Of a DNA stretch of 64,000 nt, positions 52,226-62,150 are shown one piece after another. The position numbers and the translations under genes were made by a program. The first letter of the stretch is position 1. Each line of letters starts with the position of its first letter. The notes beneath the pieces are model-generated. The model did not search any database. It saw only the letters and a program-made list of their open reading frames with translations, and had not been told where the DNA came from. Source of the stretch: Flexifilum sp963727545 (GTDB lineage Bacteria > Chloroflexota > Anaerolineae > Aggregatilineales > Phototrophicaceae); the NCBI GenBank assembly GCA_963727545.1, contig CAVSGS010000005.1, positions 558,001 to 622,000 on the forward strand. Reading direction: 5' to 3'.

Positions 52226-55200
52226 CTAATCGGGCTGAAAGACATAGCCGATCCGCGCCTGATTTTGAATGTAGGCGGTCGGCTCCAATTTCTTGCGCAG
52301 CCGCGAAATATGCACCCACAGATATTGCGTCTCAGTCAGATATTCAGGTCCCCAAACCCGTTCCAACAACGTTTGGTGGACGACCACCTGCCCCTTGTTC
52401 TTGACGAGCACGTTGAGTAAATCGTACTCAATCCGCGTGAGCACAATCGGCTTGCGGTTCACGTAGACTTGGCGACGAGCGAAATCGATCCGCAGGTCTC
52501 CGAAATCGAGCGGCGCTTCGGTGCGATCCGCCAGATGCTTGCGCCGGAACAGCAGCTTGATGCGCGCGAGCAGCTCCGCATCCGAGATCGGCGCGACGAC
52601 GTAGTCTTCAGCCCCGGCATTGAGCGCATCAACGCGCTGACTATCGGTGGCTTTGTCGGCGATGACGACGATCGGCGTCTCATCCACCCGGCGCATTCGC
52701 GGAATCAGCGTCAAGCTATCGGCTTCTGATAGCGCACCATCGATCACAATCAGATCAAGGTGGACCAGTTTCGCTTCATCGAGGGCATCCAGCGGCGAGG
52801 TCGGCATAATCAACTCGTAACCTTCGCGCTCAAGCAGTCGAGCAAGGTTCTCCGTGATACTCGACTCCCCCGCGATCAGCATAACTGTGTCCGGCTCGCG
52901 TACCGGCGCGCCAGCGCTCCGATCAGCTTCTAGAGCAGCGGGTTCTTTGACCCGGGTGAGGAGTCCGCTTTCCGCTTCGGTTGGCAGCGGGAAGGCGACC
53001 GTTAAGCGCTGCGTTTTCCCGGCGACCATCACGTTACGGATGCGACATTGGAACAGTTGGATGAGCAAATAGAAGGGATGCACGTCCTTCGACAAATCCA
53101 CCGGACCATCATGCGCCACCACGTCGAACGGTGACAAATCGCCGAGGTGACGTCCGACGGTCAGCGGTTGTTCGATGGCGAGTTGAAGCGCATCGCCGAC
53201 TTCTTCCAGACTCACCGAAATCGAGCCGCCCGGCTGACAGCGCGCGAGCGAGTCCTCGAACAGCCGGATCATAGCGCGGCGTGCGATCTGCGGATCGAGT
53301 TCGATTTCGTACTGCCCCGGCTTACAGTTATAGTGAATCGGCGGGGTGCTGTTGGCAAATTCATCACTGATGAGACTGCAAATCACCTCATTGAGATCGA
53401 CTTGCTCGTACAGATAATCTTGATAGGTTGGGTTGATCGCCGAGTACTGAGCAACGTTCTGGACGAGTTGGCGCATCGCCATCACGCCATGCCGGACATC
53501 CGTCAAGCGAGCGAGACGCTGCGTATTTTGATCCTGATTGCCACTGTTGATGAGCAAATCGATGTTGTTGGCAAGTCCCGCGCCCGTCTCTATCAACGTG
53601 TTCACGAGGAATGAGACGGTATCCGTCGGAATAACGTCTTTTTCGACCGCGTCCATGATCTGAATGAAGCCGATCCAGCTTCGGTGCCATTTTGGATAGG
53701 CGTCGATGGCGATAAATTCGACGCGAACCGTTTGGTGCTTCCCGCTGGACAAAGCGAATTCCACGATCGGGTAATTGTCTTTCGGCTGACGCGAACTGCT
53801 GTTGATGCTGTCCACCGCGGCAAAGAGACTCTGCCGCGCCACCTCCGGATCCGCCGCCCGCGAAGACAGCCGGTCAAGCAGGACGAACGACTGTTTGTCC
53901 AGAATTTCCGACGGCTTGACGTCCATCAATTCCATCGCCTGCGGGTTGAAGAACGCAACTCGGTTCAGGTCGTCGACGAAGAAGATACCTTCACTGATGC
54001 TCCGCAGAATGACTTCCAGCCGAGCGCTCTTTTCCGCCATCGCATCAATCAGGGTGATGCGCTCTAGCGCCTGCCCGGCTGCCATTGCCAAGTTGCGCAC
54101 AAGGGCGACGTCGTTTAGCCCGAATTGCTTGGCGGGTGCGATACTGATGACCATACCGCCGATCAAACTGGCGGAGTCTTCCAATGGGAAGAAGATCAGC
54201 CGGCGCGAACCCAGCGCGCGAAACAGCGGACGCAAGGGGTTGGTCGGGCTAAGCTGCGTTTGACGGATGATCCCGCCCTCAAGCTGGGTGGTATCGACCA
54301 AATCGTCAATGTTATTCTGCTTGAGCAGGTTGCTTAACGTATCGCGCGCACCGCTCAGTTCAGGACTCGAATATACCGTCGTTTCTTCGTGAGTCGCCCC
54401 CATCAGCCAGACCAAAGCGCGATCGACATTGGGGATTTCTTCGATCAGCCGGCACAGCGTCGCCGCGATCTCCGAGCCGGTTGAAGCGTGAAACAAGGTC
54501 TGCCAAGCATTCAGCAGCGTCTTGTTCATTTGAACTTGGAAATTCTGCGCCTCTTGGAAGAATGCGTTTTGCAATGACCCGACGAGCTGGCTGGCGAGCG
54601 TCTCGAACACGCTGATGTCTTCAAGCTCAAACTGCTGTCCCGGATTGCCAAACAGCACCAGCGTCCCAATCGAGTCCGCGTGTTGGCGCAGCGGAATCAC
54701 CAGCACCGATCGCGCATCAGGCAGCAGCGGCAGCGGGCGATAATAGCGATCCGCTAAGACGTCCTGAAACGCTTCGATCACGCCATTGAAAATCGGACGG
54801 ACAAACGGATCGGTGACGGTCTGCTCCCGCATTTCACGCATGAAACGCGGTTTACCTCGCCCAGAGTAATTGCTGACGTAAACTTGCGTGAACTCGTTGT
54901 CCGGGATAATGACGGCGCAACCGTATAAATTGAAGGTCGCGCAAATCAAACTGACGGTCTTCTCTATGAAGCCGTTGGGTTCCGTCTGGGTATTGAGTTG
55001 TTGAGTCAGGTGCATGATCTGATATAGCGCGACTTCGCGCCCATAATCGCGTCGGAGTCGCTGACCACGCCGAATGTTGAGATTCAAGCGATTCTTGAGT
55101 TCAGCAAGCGAAATACCGCTGCTCAGAACGTCATCGGTACCCGCATCCATCAGGTTGGCATGATACGCCCCGGATGAATTGCCCGTCACCACAACGAGCG

Positions 55201-55462
55201 GAACTTCCGGTTTACGCCGCTTGATCTCGACGATGACTAGATACATTTGATCGACAAAAACCGTGTCGCACAGCACGATCAAGTCATAGGTTTGGTCGAA
55301 TAAACGACTTAACGCCGTCTCAATGTCATCAACTCGGTCATAGACGTAACTCGACGGTAATTGACAGTGCTCTCCAGATGGCAGTGCTCCGATAACTAGG
55401 ATTTTTTCGGGTTTACTGCTGGAATGCACATCGTCGTCTGCTTTGGTGCCAAAACTTGTCAT
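52226..55462 (-). CDS. Fused GAF-GAF-PAS pseudo-kinase, receiver and OmpR-type winged helix (1078 aa)
   Basis: One polypeptide combines sensor and DNA-binding output. Order: receiver-like domain at 20-130 with the site region LIVLCD; GAF near 160-300; GAF near 320-470; PAS near 485-610 (LRSISEGIFFVDDLNRVAFF); a DHp-like helical pair near 615-690 with H659 in DVRHGVMAM; an ATPase-like fold near 720-830 that lacks the N-box asparagine and the glycine-rich G boxes; a second receiver at 860-975 with D909 in LIVIDGA but only one acidic residue (GESS) and Ala-Pro where Lys-Pro is usual; and a PhoB winged helix at 985-1078 (LLERVWGPEYLTETQYLWVH, IGYVFQPD). Signalling may therefore be by ligand-driven conformational change, not phosphotransfer. 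The gene lies 28 bases after an FHA gene on the same strand. Confidence 0.85.
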   Translation of the reverse strand: MTSFGTKADDDVHSSSKPEKILVIGALPSGEHCQLPSSYVYDRVDDIETALSRLFDQTYDLIVLCDTVFVDQMYLVIVEIKRRKPEVPLVVVTGNSSGAYHANLMDAGTDDVLSSGISLAELKNRLNLNIRRGQRLRRDYGREVALYQIMHLTQQLNTQTEPNGFIEKTVSLICATFNLYGCAVIIPDNEFTQVYVSNYSGRGKPRFMREMREQTVTDPFVRPIFNGVIEAFQDVLADRYYRPLPLLPDARSVLVIPLRQHADSIGTLVLFGNPGQQFELEDISVFETLASQLVGSLQNAFFQEAQNFQVQMNKTLLNAWQTLFHASTGSEIAATLCRLIEEIPNVDRALVWLMGATHEETTVYSSPELSGARDTLSNLLKQNNIDDLVDTTQLEGGIIRQTQLSPTNPLRPLFRALGSRRLIFFPLEDSASLIGGMVISIAPAKQFGLNDVALVRNLAMAAGQALERITLIDAMAEKSARLEVILRSISEGIFFVDDLNRVAFFNPQAMELMDVKPSEILDKQSFVLLDRLSSRAADPEVARQSLFAAVDSINSSSRQPKDNYPIVEFALSSGKHQTVRVEFIAIDAYPKWHRSWIGFIQIMDAVEKDVIPTDTVSFLVNTLIETGAGLANNIDLLINSGNQDQNTQRLARLTDVRHGVMAMRQLVQNVAQYSAINPTYQDYLYEQVDLNEVICSLISDEFANSTPPIHYNCKPGQYEIELDPQIARRAMIRLFEDSLARCQPGGSISVSLEEVGDALQLAIEQPLTVGRHLGDLSPFDVVAHDGPVDLSKDVHPFYLLIQLFQCRIRNVMVAGKTQRLTVAFPLPTEAESGLLTRVKEPAALEADRSAGAPVREPDTVMLIAGESSITENLARLLEREGYELIMPTSPLDALDEAKLVHLDLIVIDGALSEADSLTLIPRMRRVDETPIVVIADKATDSQRVDALNAGAEDYVVAPISDAELLARIKLLFRRKHLADRTEAPLDFGDLRIDFARRQVYVNRKPIVLTRIEYDLLNVLVKNKGQVVVHQTLLERVWGPEYLTETQYLWVHISRLRKKLEPTAYIQNQARIGYVFQPD

Positions 55463-55490
55463 GTAGCGCAGTAACTCCCATGATTGCCGA

Positions 55491-55958
55491 TCAAGTTTCA
55501 GAATTGAACGGGAAAGACATCATCCCAAATCCAAATGATGGGAAAATGAGTTCCAGCGTCATCATCCCCAGCTGAATAACCGCCCACCCGCGCAGCGGAT
55601 AGGGCACGCCGGGACGAATTCGCTCGTGGTTGACACGGACGCCATTTGCACTATTCGCGTCGGTAATACAGAGCTTGTCATTTTCAAAGGTGAGCAGCGC
55701 ATGACGGCGTGACACTCCCAGCTCGAAAGCGCCATATGGATCAAGATCGATGTGGGGTACGTCGATATTCGTGCTGCTTTCCCGACCTAAGGAGATGCAG
55801 TCAGACACATAGAAGATGAGTGTAACGCCCAATTTGGCGTTGTGGAGTGCCACACGCCGATGCCCGGACATGGACCACTCCGCTGCCGGATGCTCTTGTT
55901 GCTCGGTATATGCAGCCAACATCTCTTCTGATAGCCGATTAGTTGTCAATCCGGACAT
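55491..55958 (-). CDS. FHA-domain protein (155 aa)
   Basis: FHA domains bind phosphothreonine peptides. I choose 55958 (MSGLTTNRLSEEM) because GGAGGGACG precedes it; the frame is open to 56054. The conserved elements are present: ISLGRESSTN (G-R), LGVSRRHALLTF (S-R-R-H) and DANSANGVRVNHERI (N-G). A short N-terminal region of about 50 residues has no recognised domain. It lies upstream of the fused sensor/regulator gene on the same strand, which suggests a link to phospho-signalling. Confidence 0.88.
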   Translation of the reverse strand: MSGLTTNRLSEEMLAAYTEQQEHPAAEWSMSGHRRVALHNAKLGVTLIFYVSDCISLGRESSTNIDVPHIDLDPYGAFELGVSRRHALLTFENDKLCITDANSANGVRVNHERIRPGVPYPLRGWAVIQLGMMTLELIFPSFGFGMMSFPFNSET

Positions 55959-56054
55959 CGTCCCTCCAACAACTCGCGTATAGTGTTCACTTATCAAGAG
56001 ATGCCCCCTGCGGATTGCGTTCGTGCTGCGCCTTGCGGTGCAAAATACGAACAC

Positions 56055-57079
56055 ACCCCCGATCTCAAAATCGATTTGCGCCTGCGAATGTAGCGCTCCT
56101 ATCTCATATTCAAGCGTTCAAATTAAACGGGCTTTCCAATTTCGTTGTCAAATAGATAATGTTGTGTTACTGACAACACGCTTGAACAACCTGCCAAACG
56201 CCGGTAATCTTCGTACCGTCCCCTTTGGTCTCACCAGCGTCAGCGACGCCCATACCCCTAGACCGATACCGTCAACGCAGTGGTCTTGTCTCATGTAAGA
56301 GATTAAGCTCATTGCTTTAGGTTCACCCATTGCTCCAAACTCAAAGCTATGTTCGGCTAGGCTCTTAATAATAATAATTTCGACAAACGGAGAGTATATA
56401 GCGGGTATTTATATCAAAATTGCTAGCCAGTGACACCAAACGGCGAGAACGACAGTGCACTCAGGCGCTTTCGCCTTCAGTTCAAAGCCGTGACGGGTTC
56501 GGGAATATAAGTGTAATCTTCGCCCGACGCCTGAAACTTCCCTAACAACGCTTCGGTGCGTAAGGCAAAAACTTAAGATCACAACCACTCACTAGCGTGC
56601 TCCAGACAACTATCACCGCCCAAAAGCGTTGTCGATGCCGCAAGGAGTTCTGCACTGAAGTCAGGTTGTTGTGGAGGGGGCGGCATCAGGTTGTGATTAA
56701 GAGCATCCCTGTCACCGTCGCCGCTGCAGTTCCGCTCATGCGGGAATCATCTTCATAGCTTTCGGCTTCCCAAACGTTACCAATTACAATATCTGTCGTC
56801 GTCGTTACGATAAAAGTGTCGCCGTCAGCCGATTTTCACGAAAAAATCAGTCCGGCGCTGCCGATGTGAGCGAGAGTCGCGTCAAAACTCTCCCCAATAA
56901 GCACAATTCACATTCGTATTCTAATGGAAATCATGGAGGAAGGATCAAATTGGTCTGTTATTGCGGCAGAATTTTACAGAATTTATATATGGAGGCAACG
57001 CAAAACGGGGGAAAATGGTGCATTTTCCCCAATCGAGTGACAGCATTCTCACACTCGCCCAAGCAGCGAATCTGCTAAA
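56055..57079. other. One-kilobase region without a supported gene
   Basis: Short frames are open on both strands but none has a ribosome binding site with coherent protein structure. The AT content rises around 56340-56420 and 56890-57010. A short plus-strand stretch near 56620-56680 reads AQKRCRCRKEFC, which resembles a worn zinc-knuckle fragment, too short to assign. It separates the FHA/regulator genes from the glycan cluster. Confidence 0.4.
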
Positions 57080-57883
57080 TCACTGCGGCGGCAGTGCCAA
57101 AAAGTGCCTTACATTCCACGCGATCTGCGCATACGAGTCCGGCAGCTCAGTGATCGAATAGTTGACGGCTTCCAAATACTGCTGACACGCAACCAGTTTT
57201 TGATTAAGCCCAGCCATCGTTCCGTCATCGAGTTCGAAGATGATGATCGGGCGAATTTCCGTCAACACCTTTGCCATTCCCTGAAGCACCAGCAGCTCCG
57301 CGCCTTCAACGTCGATCTTAACAAGACTAGGCGCTAGCTGAGGATGGCTGGCGACGAAATCATCAATCGAAGTCAGCTCAACGGTGATGGTTTCGCCAGC
57401 TTGTTCGGCACTGCCCTGCAGTGCGGCACCACCATCGTGCGACGAAAGCACCAGCGTTCCGCTCCCGCTTTCACTCGAAACGGCTTGAGCAACGACCTGC
57501 ACATTCTCAAATCCGTTCAGAGCGCAGTTGCGCTGAATCACCTGAGCATTCTCTGGCACCGCCTCGAAAGCCACCACCTGCCCCGCCGACGTCACCAGCC
57601 GACTGCCGATAATCGTGAAAAAGCCGATATTCGCGCCGATGTCGTAGAAGGTCGCACCGGGTTTGATCTGCTCCGCGAGTGCATTTTGCACCGGCAGTTC
57701 GTTCGTACCCAACTCGTAATTCGCACTTCCACGCCACAAGTCGATTTGCAGTCCTTTACCGGGTCCCGCCTAAATCGTCACGACGCGATTGCCGGACAGC
57801 AGGTAAGCGATGCGGCGGAAGGTATGGCTGCCGCGCAGCAGGTTCTTGACGGGTGTGGGGAACATCGACCAAATTGAATGCAT
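57080..57883 (-). pseudogene. FkbM-family SAM methyltransferase interrupted by an in-frame TAG
   Basis: FkbM-type enzymes O-methylate sugars or polyketides. From the ATG at 57883 the frame reads MHSIWSMFPTPVKNLLRGSH, then after 37 codons meets TAG at 57772-57770 and continues AGPGKGLQIDLWRGSANYEL without a shift. The SAM-binding loop is GATFYDIGANIGFFTIIGSR, followed by VVAFEAVPENAQVIQRNCAL and LVKIDVEGAELLVLQGMAKV, all standard for Methyltransf_21. Without the stop the protein would be 267 residues. A TTG at 57739 gives an uninterrupted 219-residue product that keeps the catalytic domain. CAG to TAG would explain the change. Confidence 0.75.
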
Positions 57884-57890
57884 AGCTTTC

Positions 57891-59987
57891 CTAGCCTTTT
57901 GCGCTGAAATTTCTGAGGACGCTGCCGGTATCATCGCCCCATTCCCAGTTAGCGACTAAACCAACCCGGTTGATCCGCAGCGGTTGATATGCCGGATAAA
58001 CGTCGGTCAGCGCGCGATATAAGACCGCCTCATCATTCAGGTGAACCAGATACTGCGCTCCGTCAAACGCGACCTGAAGGCGAAACGACGTCCCCCAAGC
58101 GATGTGTCGATCGATGTTGGTCCAGACCGCATCATAAACGTCTTCGAATCCGTTCAGCGTGAAAAATGACGACACCGAGTAACCGTCGTAGAGGTCGCTC
58201 ACGTAGACACTGACCACAATATAGTTATCGTCATCTTGATAAAAGATCAAGCCCGCGCGACTACCATCACCATTGCCGCGTCCTACGCCGGGAAGTGTGA
58301 TGTCAACTCCGATTTCGGCAAAGTCAGGCGACTGCCACGCGATGGTATAGGCGGTACGCCCGGGATTAGGCTGCTCGGTGGATGCGCGCACTTTCATCGC
58401 GCCCTCGCCGGTGAGATCGAACCAGCCTGAGCCGATGGTGCGCTGCCATTGACGACCACCGGTGCTGGTCGTCTTGCCTTCAAGCGGACGGGCAGCGCCC
58501 TCGAACTGCTCCGTAGCGACCGCCTGATCGCCGCATCGATGCCAGAACAGCGCGGCGGACAGCGCCGACGGCAGCATCACCGTGCGCGGATGCGCTTCAA
58601 AGTGGCGCACGGTGATCCCCACGCCACCCAGTTCAAACCCGACACCGACCGCATCAGCCAAACGGGTTTCCGCAAACCGCCGCTCGAACAGGAGTTGCCC
58701 GTCGAGGAACAGCGCGATCGCGCTCCCGTCGTCGAGGACTTGGATCGCGTGAACAGTGTTTGGAGCCAGTTTGTCGCGCTCCGACGCGGCGAGAACGACC
58801 GCCGATCCACGATCCAGCGAGCTAAACTGAACGTCAGTTCCGCTGAATTGGAGCTGAAATCCATTCCCCTCGCTATCCGCCCGAAACAAGGCGCTCACGC
58901 TGCCGTCAACCGTCGATCCGGTCTCGACCAGAAAATGAACCAGTCCCGACGGTTCCGCCGGAGTCAGAATGGCGCGATTGAGCGCAGCTTTGCCGACCGC
59001 GCCCTGCGGCGTTACATCAAGCTGACCGCTGAGCACTTGCCAGCGACCGCCGATTTCCGCTTCGGCAGCGGCGAGCGGGCGAGCGGAAACGAGCGCATCG
59101 GCGGCGTGAGCCGTACCGTACCACTGAGTATAAGGTCCACCGAGCGCCGCGATCCGGGTCGCGTAGACACGGCTGTCCACCCGAAACCCGATCTGACCGA
59201 GCACGCTCTGGTAAATCCCGGCATACACCGAACTTTCGTCGCGAGCTGGGTCAATCGCCAGCGGTCTCAACTGCGGCAAAGCAGAGAAGCCGTACGCATT
59301 GGGCAGCGAGGCGGCATAATATGCCGCTCCCTGCTCGCGCAGAACGATCACGTAAGCGATCGGGACGTTCTGCACCCCGCTGATCGTGGGCAGCGGCACG
59401 CCACCGACTTCAGCCCACAACTCGCCATTGCCAGTGCCAATACCGTGCATGATAAAGGTGTTGCCGCTCGGCAGGCTCGGACTGCGCTGTTCCTGAGCGA
59501 ACCAGCCGATCGCCAAGTTCTCGTCCATGAGTTCCGGGTGCGCGCGCAGATACCGCCACCAACGCAGCTTGCGCGGAAATCGACGTGGATGATCGGAGAG
59601 CAGCCAGCGGAACAAGCGTGGCACGAGGACTCGTTTGCTTTGACGCTCGCTGGTCGTCCCCAACGCCCAACGCCAAATGCGTTTGGGCACGCTGTCCGTG
59701 AACGGCTCGATATTGGAAGTGTTATGCCCGTTGAGCATAAAGACGCTCAGCGCCAACCCGTTTTCGCGCTCAAACGGTCCGTAGCTGACGCCCGAACGTC
59801 CCCAACCGAACTGGACCAAGGGTTAAATCCGCAGCGCATCGTGATCGATGCTCAGCACCGCTTCGGCGTCGATGCCCTGCCGCAACTGTCCGTCCGGCGT
59901 GTGGCTGCCGATCACGGTGCCGGGCTTATGCGCATCCGCATAATCATCGGCGAGCAACAGCTTATCCGCTTGCGGTTGCCCGGTCAT
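57891..59987 (-). pseudogene. Large beta-rich protein of the glycan cluster, interrupted by an in-frame TAA
   Basis: The family is not recognised. The likely start is the ATG at 59987, which overlaps the PIG-L stop (ATGA). The frame runs 54 codons (MTGQPQADKLLLADDYADAH) to TAA at 59825-59823 and then continues LVQFGWGRSGVSYGPFEREN without a shift. From the TTG at 59819 an uninterrupted 642-residue frame remains. Its last 450 residues look like two concanavalin/LamG-type beta-sandwiches (LVHFLVETGSTVDGSVSALF, and RAGLIFYQDDDNYIVVSVYV near residue 510), suggesting glycan binding. No signal peptide is evident. CAA to TAA would account for the interruption. Confidence 0.65.
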
Positions 59988-60814
59988 TCCGGCAGTCCGG
60001 CGAGATGGAAAATCTCTCGCTGCTGGAAGAAACAGTCGAGGAATTCACCCCCGGCAACGTCTTCAAGGATGGGCCAGCCGACGCCATCCATCAGGCGAAA
60101 CATTTGTGAGCGATGCCGTTCGAGCGCCGCGCGCTTTTTCGACTTCACCTCGCTGATGTCAACCGAGTATTTGAAGGCGCGCGGAAAACCGACACCCGCC
60201 CACGAATTCAGCGTGATGCGCACGATTTGGCGGCGATTAGACCAACTCTCCGGCATTAATCCAACCCACGGCAAGCCGTACCACAACCAAATTGGATACT
60301 CGTAAACCCAGCGCCGCTTACCAGCGACTTCCAACGCCTGCCACGCAATCCGCGTGGTCGCTAGATGATCCTCCGACCAGAGCAGCGGTTCTGCCGAATA
60401 CGGCAGAAAGACTTGTTCGGGATCGAAGCGCTTCACGAGGTCCGTCAGCGCCCGTACAGCATCGTCAGCGTGATCCTTGAGGTGCGTTTCCGGGAAATCG
60501 AGGTAAGTTACGTCACTGCGCTGTAATCCGAGTGCCTGCGCCGCATTGGCAGCTTCAGCACGCCGCATCGCACTCAACTGCGCGGCGGGCACTAGATGGC
60601 TGTGCGACACACTGCCATCGGTCATAAAGACGATGCCCACATCGGCGTTGATCTGCTTCTTGCGGATCATGAGTCCGCCGCAGCCAAGCGTCTCGTCATC
60701 GAAATGCGGCGAAACGATCAGCGCACGTCGCCCAAGCTGCTCCGCTGTGAAAAGCTGGCTGTTCGCATAAATGCGCTTGAGTTGTACCTGTTTAAGCCAT
60801 TGGCGTGGATTCAT
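59984..60814 (-). CDS. PIG-L/LmbE-family deacetylase (276 aa)
   Basis: It is a zinc-dependent N-deacetylase of the type acting on N-acetylglucosaminyl groups in glycan or secondary-metabolite precursors. The metal and catalytic motif is VSPHFDDETLGCGG near residue 35, the family 'PHPDDE' with Phe for Pro; the second ligand region is LWSEDHLATTRIAWQALEVA near 150, including the H of the late HxxH-like motif. It starts six bases after the GT4 gene and overlaps the next gene by four bases, so the three are translated as a unit. Confidence 0.88.
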   Translation of the reverse strand: MNPRQWLKQVQLKRIYANSQLFTAEQLGRRALIVSPHFDDETLGCGGLMIRKKQINADVGIVFMTDGSVSHSHLVPAAQLSAMRRAEAANAAQALGLQRSDVTYLDFPETHLKDHADDAVRALTDLVKRFDPEQVFLPYSAEPLLWSEDHLATTRIAWQALEVAGKRRWVYEYPIWLWYGLPWVGLMPESWSNRRQIVRITLNSWAGVGFPRAFKYSVDISEVKSKKRAALERHRSQMFRLMDGVGWPILEDVAGGEFLDCFFQQREIFHLAGLPE

Positions 60815-60820
60815 GGCGGG

Positions 60821-62113
60821 CTAGGACATCAGCTTGACGTATTCATCGCGGAACAAATCCGCGATGCGATCCCACGAATAGACCGTCTCGATCCGGTGAG
60901 AGGCGGCAGTACGCAGCGTTTCGCGGCGCTGCGGATCGGCGAGCAGTTCCAGCAGTTCCGCTGCGAGCGCGTCGGCGTCGTCCGGCTCAAACAACAGTCC
61001 CGTCTCGCCATGAATGACCATATCGGGAATGCCGCCCACACGAGCCGCAATGACCGCCACCCCGCTCGCCATCGCCTCGCCCACCGGCAGCGGAAAAGCC
61101 TCTGACAGCGACGAGTTGATGTAGACGTCGGCGCACTGATAGTAATCGAGCAGCTTCTCGTGGGGAACCGTCCCGTGAAAGATGATGTCGTCTTTGAGTT
61201 CAGGCGGGATCATTTTTTGCAGGCTATCGTAATAGAGATCCTGCTTGCCATCCTCGCCGTAGTATTTCATGAGGTCCAGCACCCGCGGGTTGCGATCCAG
61301 CAAGATGAGGAAGTCGGGCGGCGCGGAGCCAAGCGGACCAACAATGTCGAGCACGACGTCGGAACGTTGCTGGCGCACTTTTTTGAACGCTTCGATGGCG
61401 ACGTGAGTGCCTTTTTCGGGCGATACACGCCCCACAAAGAGTATTCTAAGCGGCGCGTCGGGCGCGGGCGGAGCGACGGGCTGCTCGCGTTCCTTGCGGA
61501 ACTGCCGGAGATCGACGCCATTAGCGATGGTAATAAAGCGGTCAACCTGTTGGGGGAAACTTGGGACCGTCTCTTCGGCGAGGTGCGTGCCGCAGCCGAC
61601 GATCAAATCGGACTGCTCGACAGCCGGGCGCAGCAGCTCAGGATCGATTTGCCCCAACCAGCTACAATTCATGTGCAGCAAGATTTTCGCGTCGGGGTTT
61701 TTCGCGCGAATCGGGGGCACGAACTGGAAGAAATTGGCGACGTGAATGATGTCGAAACCCTGCTCGCTCAAATCGTTCGCCAGTTGACGCGCAAAGATGG
61801 CGAGATAGTAACGGGTAGCAAAGAAAGGCTTATGCCGATCCCCACGCGCGCCCAAGCGCTCGTAGGCGAGTTTAAGCGGCAGGGACAGCCGATTTTCGAT
61901 GCTGCTGCCGGGGATCGCGCGGTAGCTGATGTCACCCCCTTGCTCGACCACTTTGTGCAGTACGCCCCGGTCGGCAGCCGAGTAGATGGTGACTTCATAA
62001 TCATCCGTCATCCGCACGGCGATTTCTCGCGTCAAGATTCCGATCGATGTAGTCACAGAACCTTGACTGGGCAGCATCCGATCCCACGGCTGGCAAACAT
62101 ACGCGATTTTCAT
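60821..62113 (-). CDS. GT4-family glycosyltransferase (430 aa)
   Basis: It is a GT-B fold retaining transferase for nucleotide-sugar donors. I choose the ATG at 62113 (MKIAYVCQPWDRMLPSQGSV) because AAGGAAA precedes it and this is the canonical first strand; the frame is open to 62182. Motifs: QGSVTTSIGILTREIAVRM as the acceptor-side glycine loop, LRILFVGRVSPEKGTHVAIE near residue 230, and the donor-site EAFPLPVGEAMASGVAVIAA (E-x7-E) near 340. It lies between a methyltransferase and the PIG-L deacetylase. Acceptor and donor are unknown. Confidence 0.9.
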   Translation of the reverse strand: MKIAYVCQPWDRMLPSQGSVTTSIGILTREIAVRMTDDYEVTIYSAADRGVLHKVVEQGGDISYRAIPGSSIENRLSLPLKLAYERLGARGDRHKPFFATRYYLAIFARQLANDLSEQGFDIIHVANFFQFVPPIRAKNPDAKILLHMNCSWLGQIDPELLRPAVEQSDLIVGCGTHLAEETVPSFPQQVDRFITIANGVDLRQFRKEREQPVAPPAPDAPLRILFVGRVSPEKGTHVAIEAFKKVRQQRSDVVLDIVGPLGSAPPDFLILLDRNPRVLDLMKYYGEDGKQDLYYDSLQKMIPPELKDDIIFHGTVPHEKLLDYYQCADVYINSSLSEAFPLPVGEAMASGVAVIAARVGGIPDMVIHGETGLLFEPDDADALAAELLELLADPQRRETLRTAASHRIETVYSWDRIADLFRDEYVKLMS

Positions 62114-62150
62114 AGCAGAGAATTTCCTTTGCGGCGGCGAAAGTGACCGA

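Noticed and set aside
57080..59987. Genetic recoding of stop codons to glutamine
   Set aside because: Two different stops (TAG and TAA) are involved, while all other genes in the window end at ordinary TAA, TAG or TGA codons without read-through into coherent protein.
58449..60305. Long open plus-strand frame of 618 codons opposite the beta-rich protein
   Set aside because: It is an antisense shadow in GC-rich coding sequence; the translation is rich in Arg/Gln/His and lacks motifs, while the minus strand has overlapping coupled genes with real domains.
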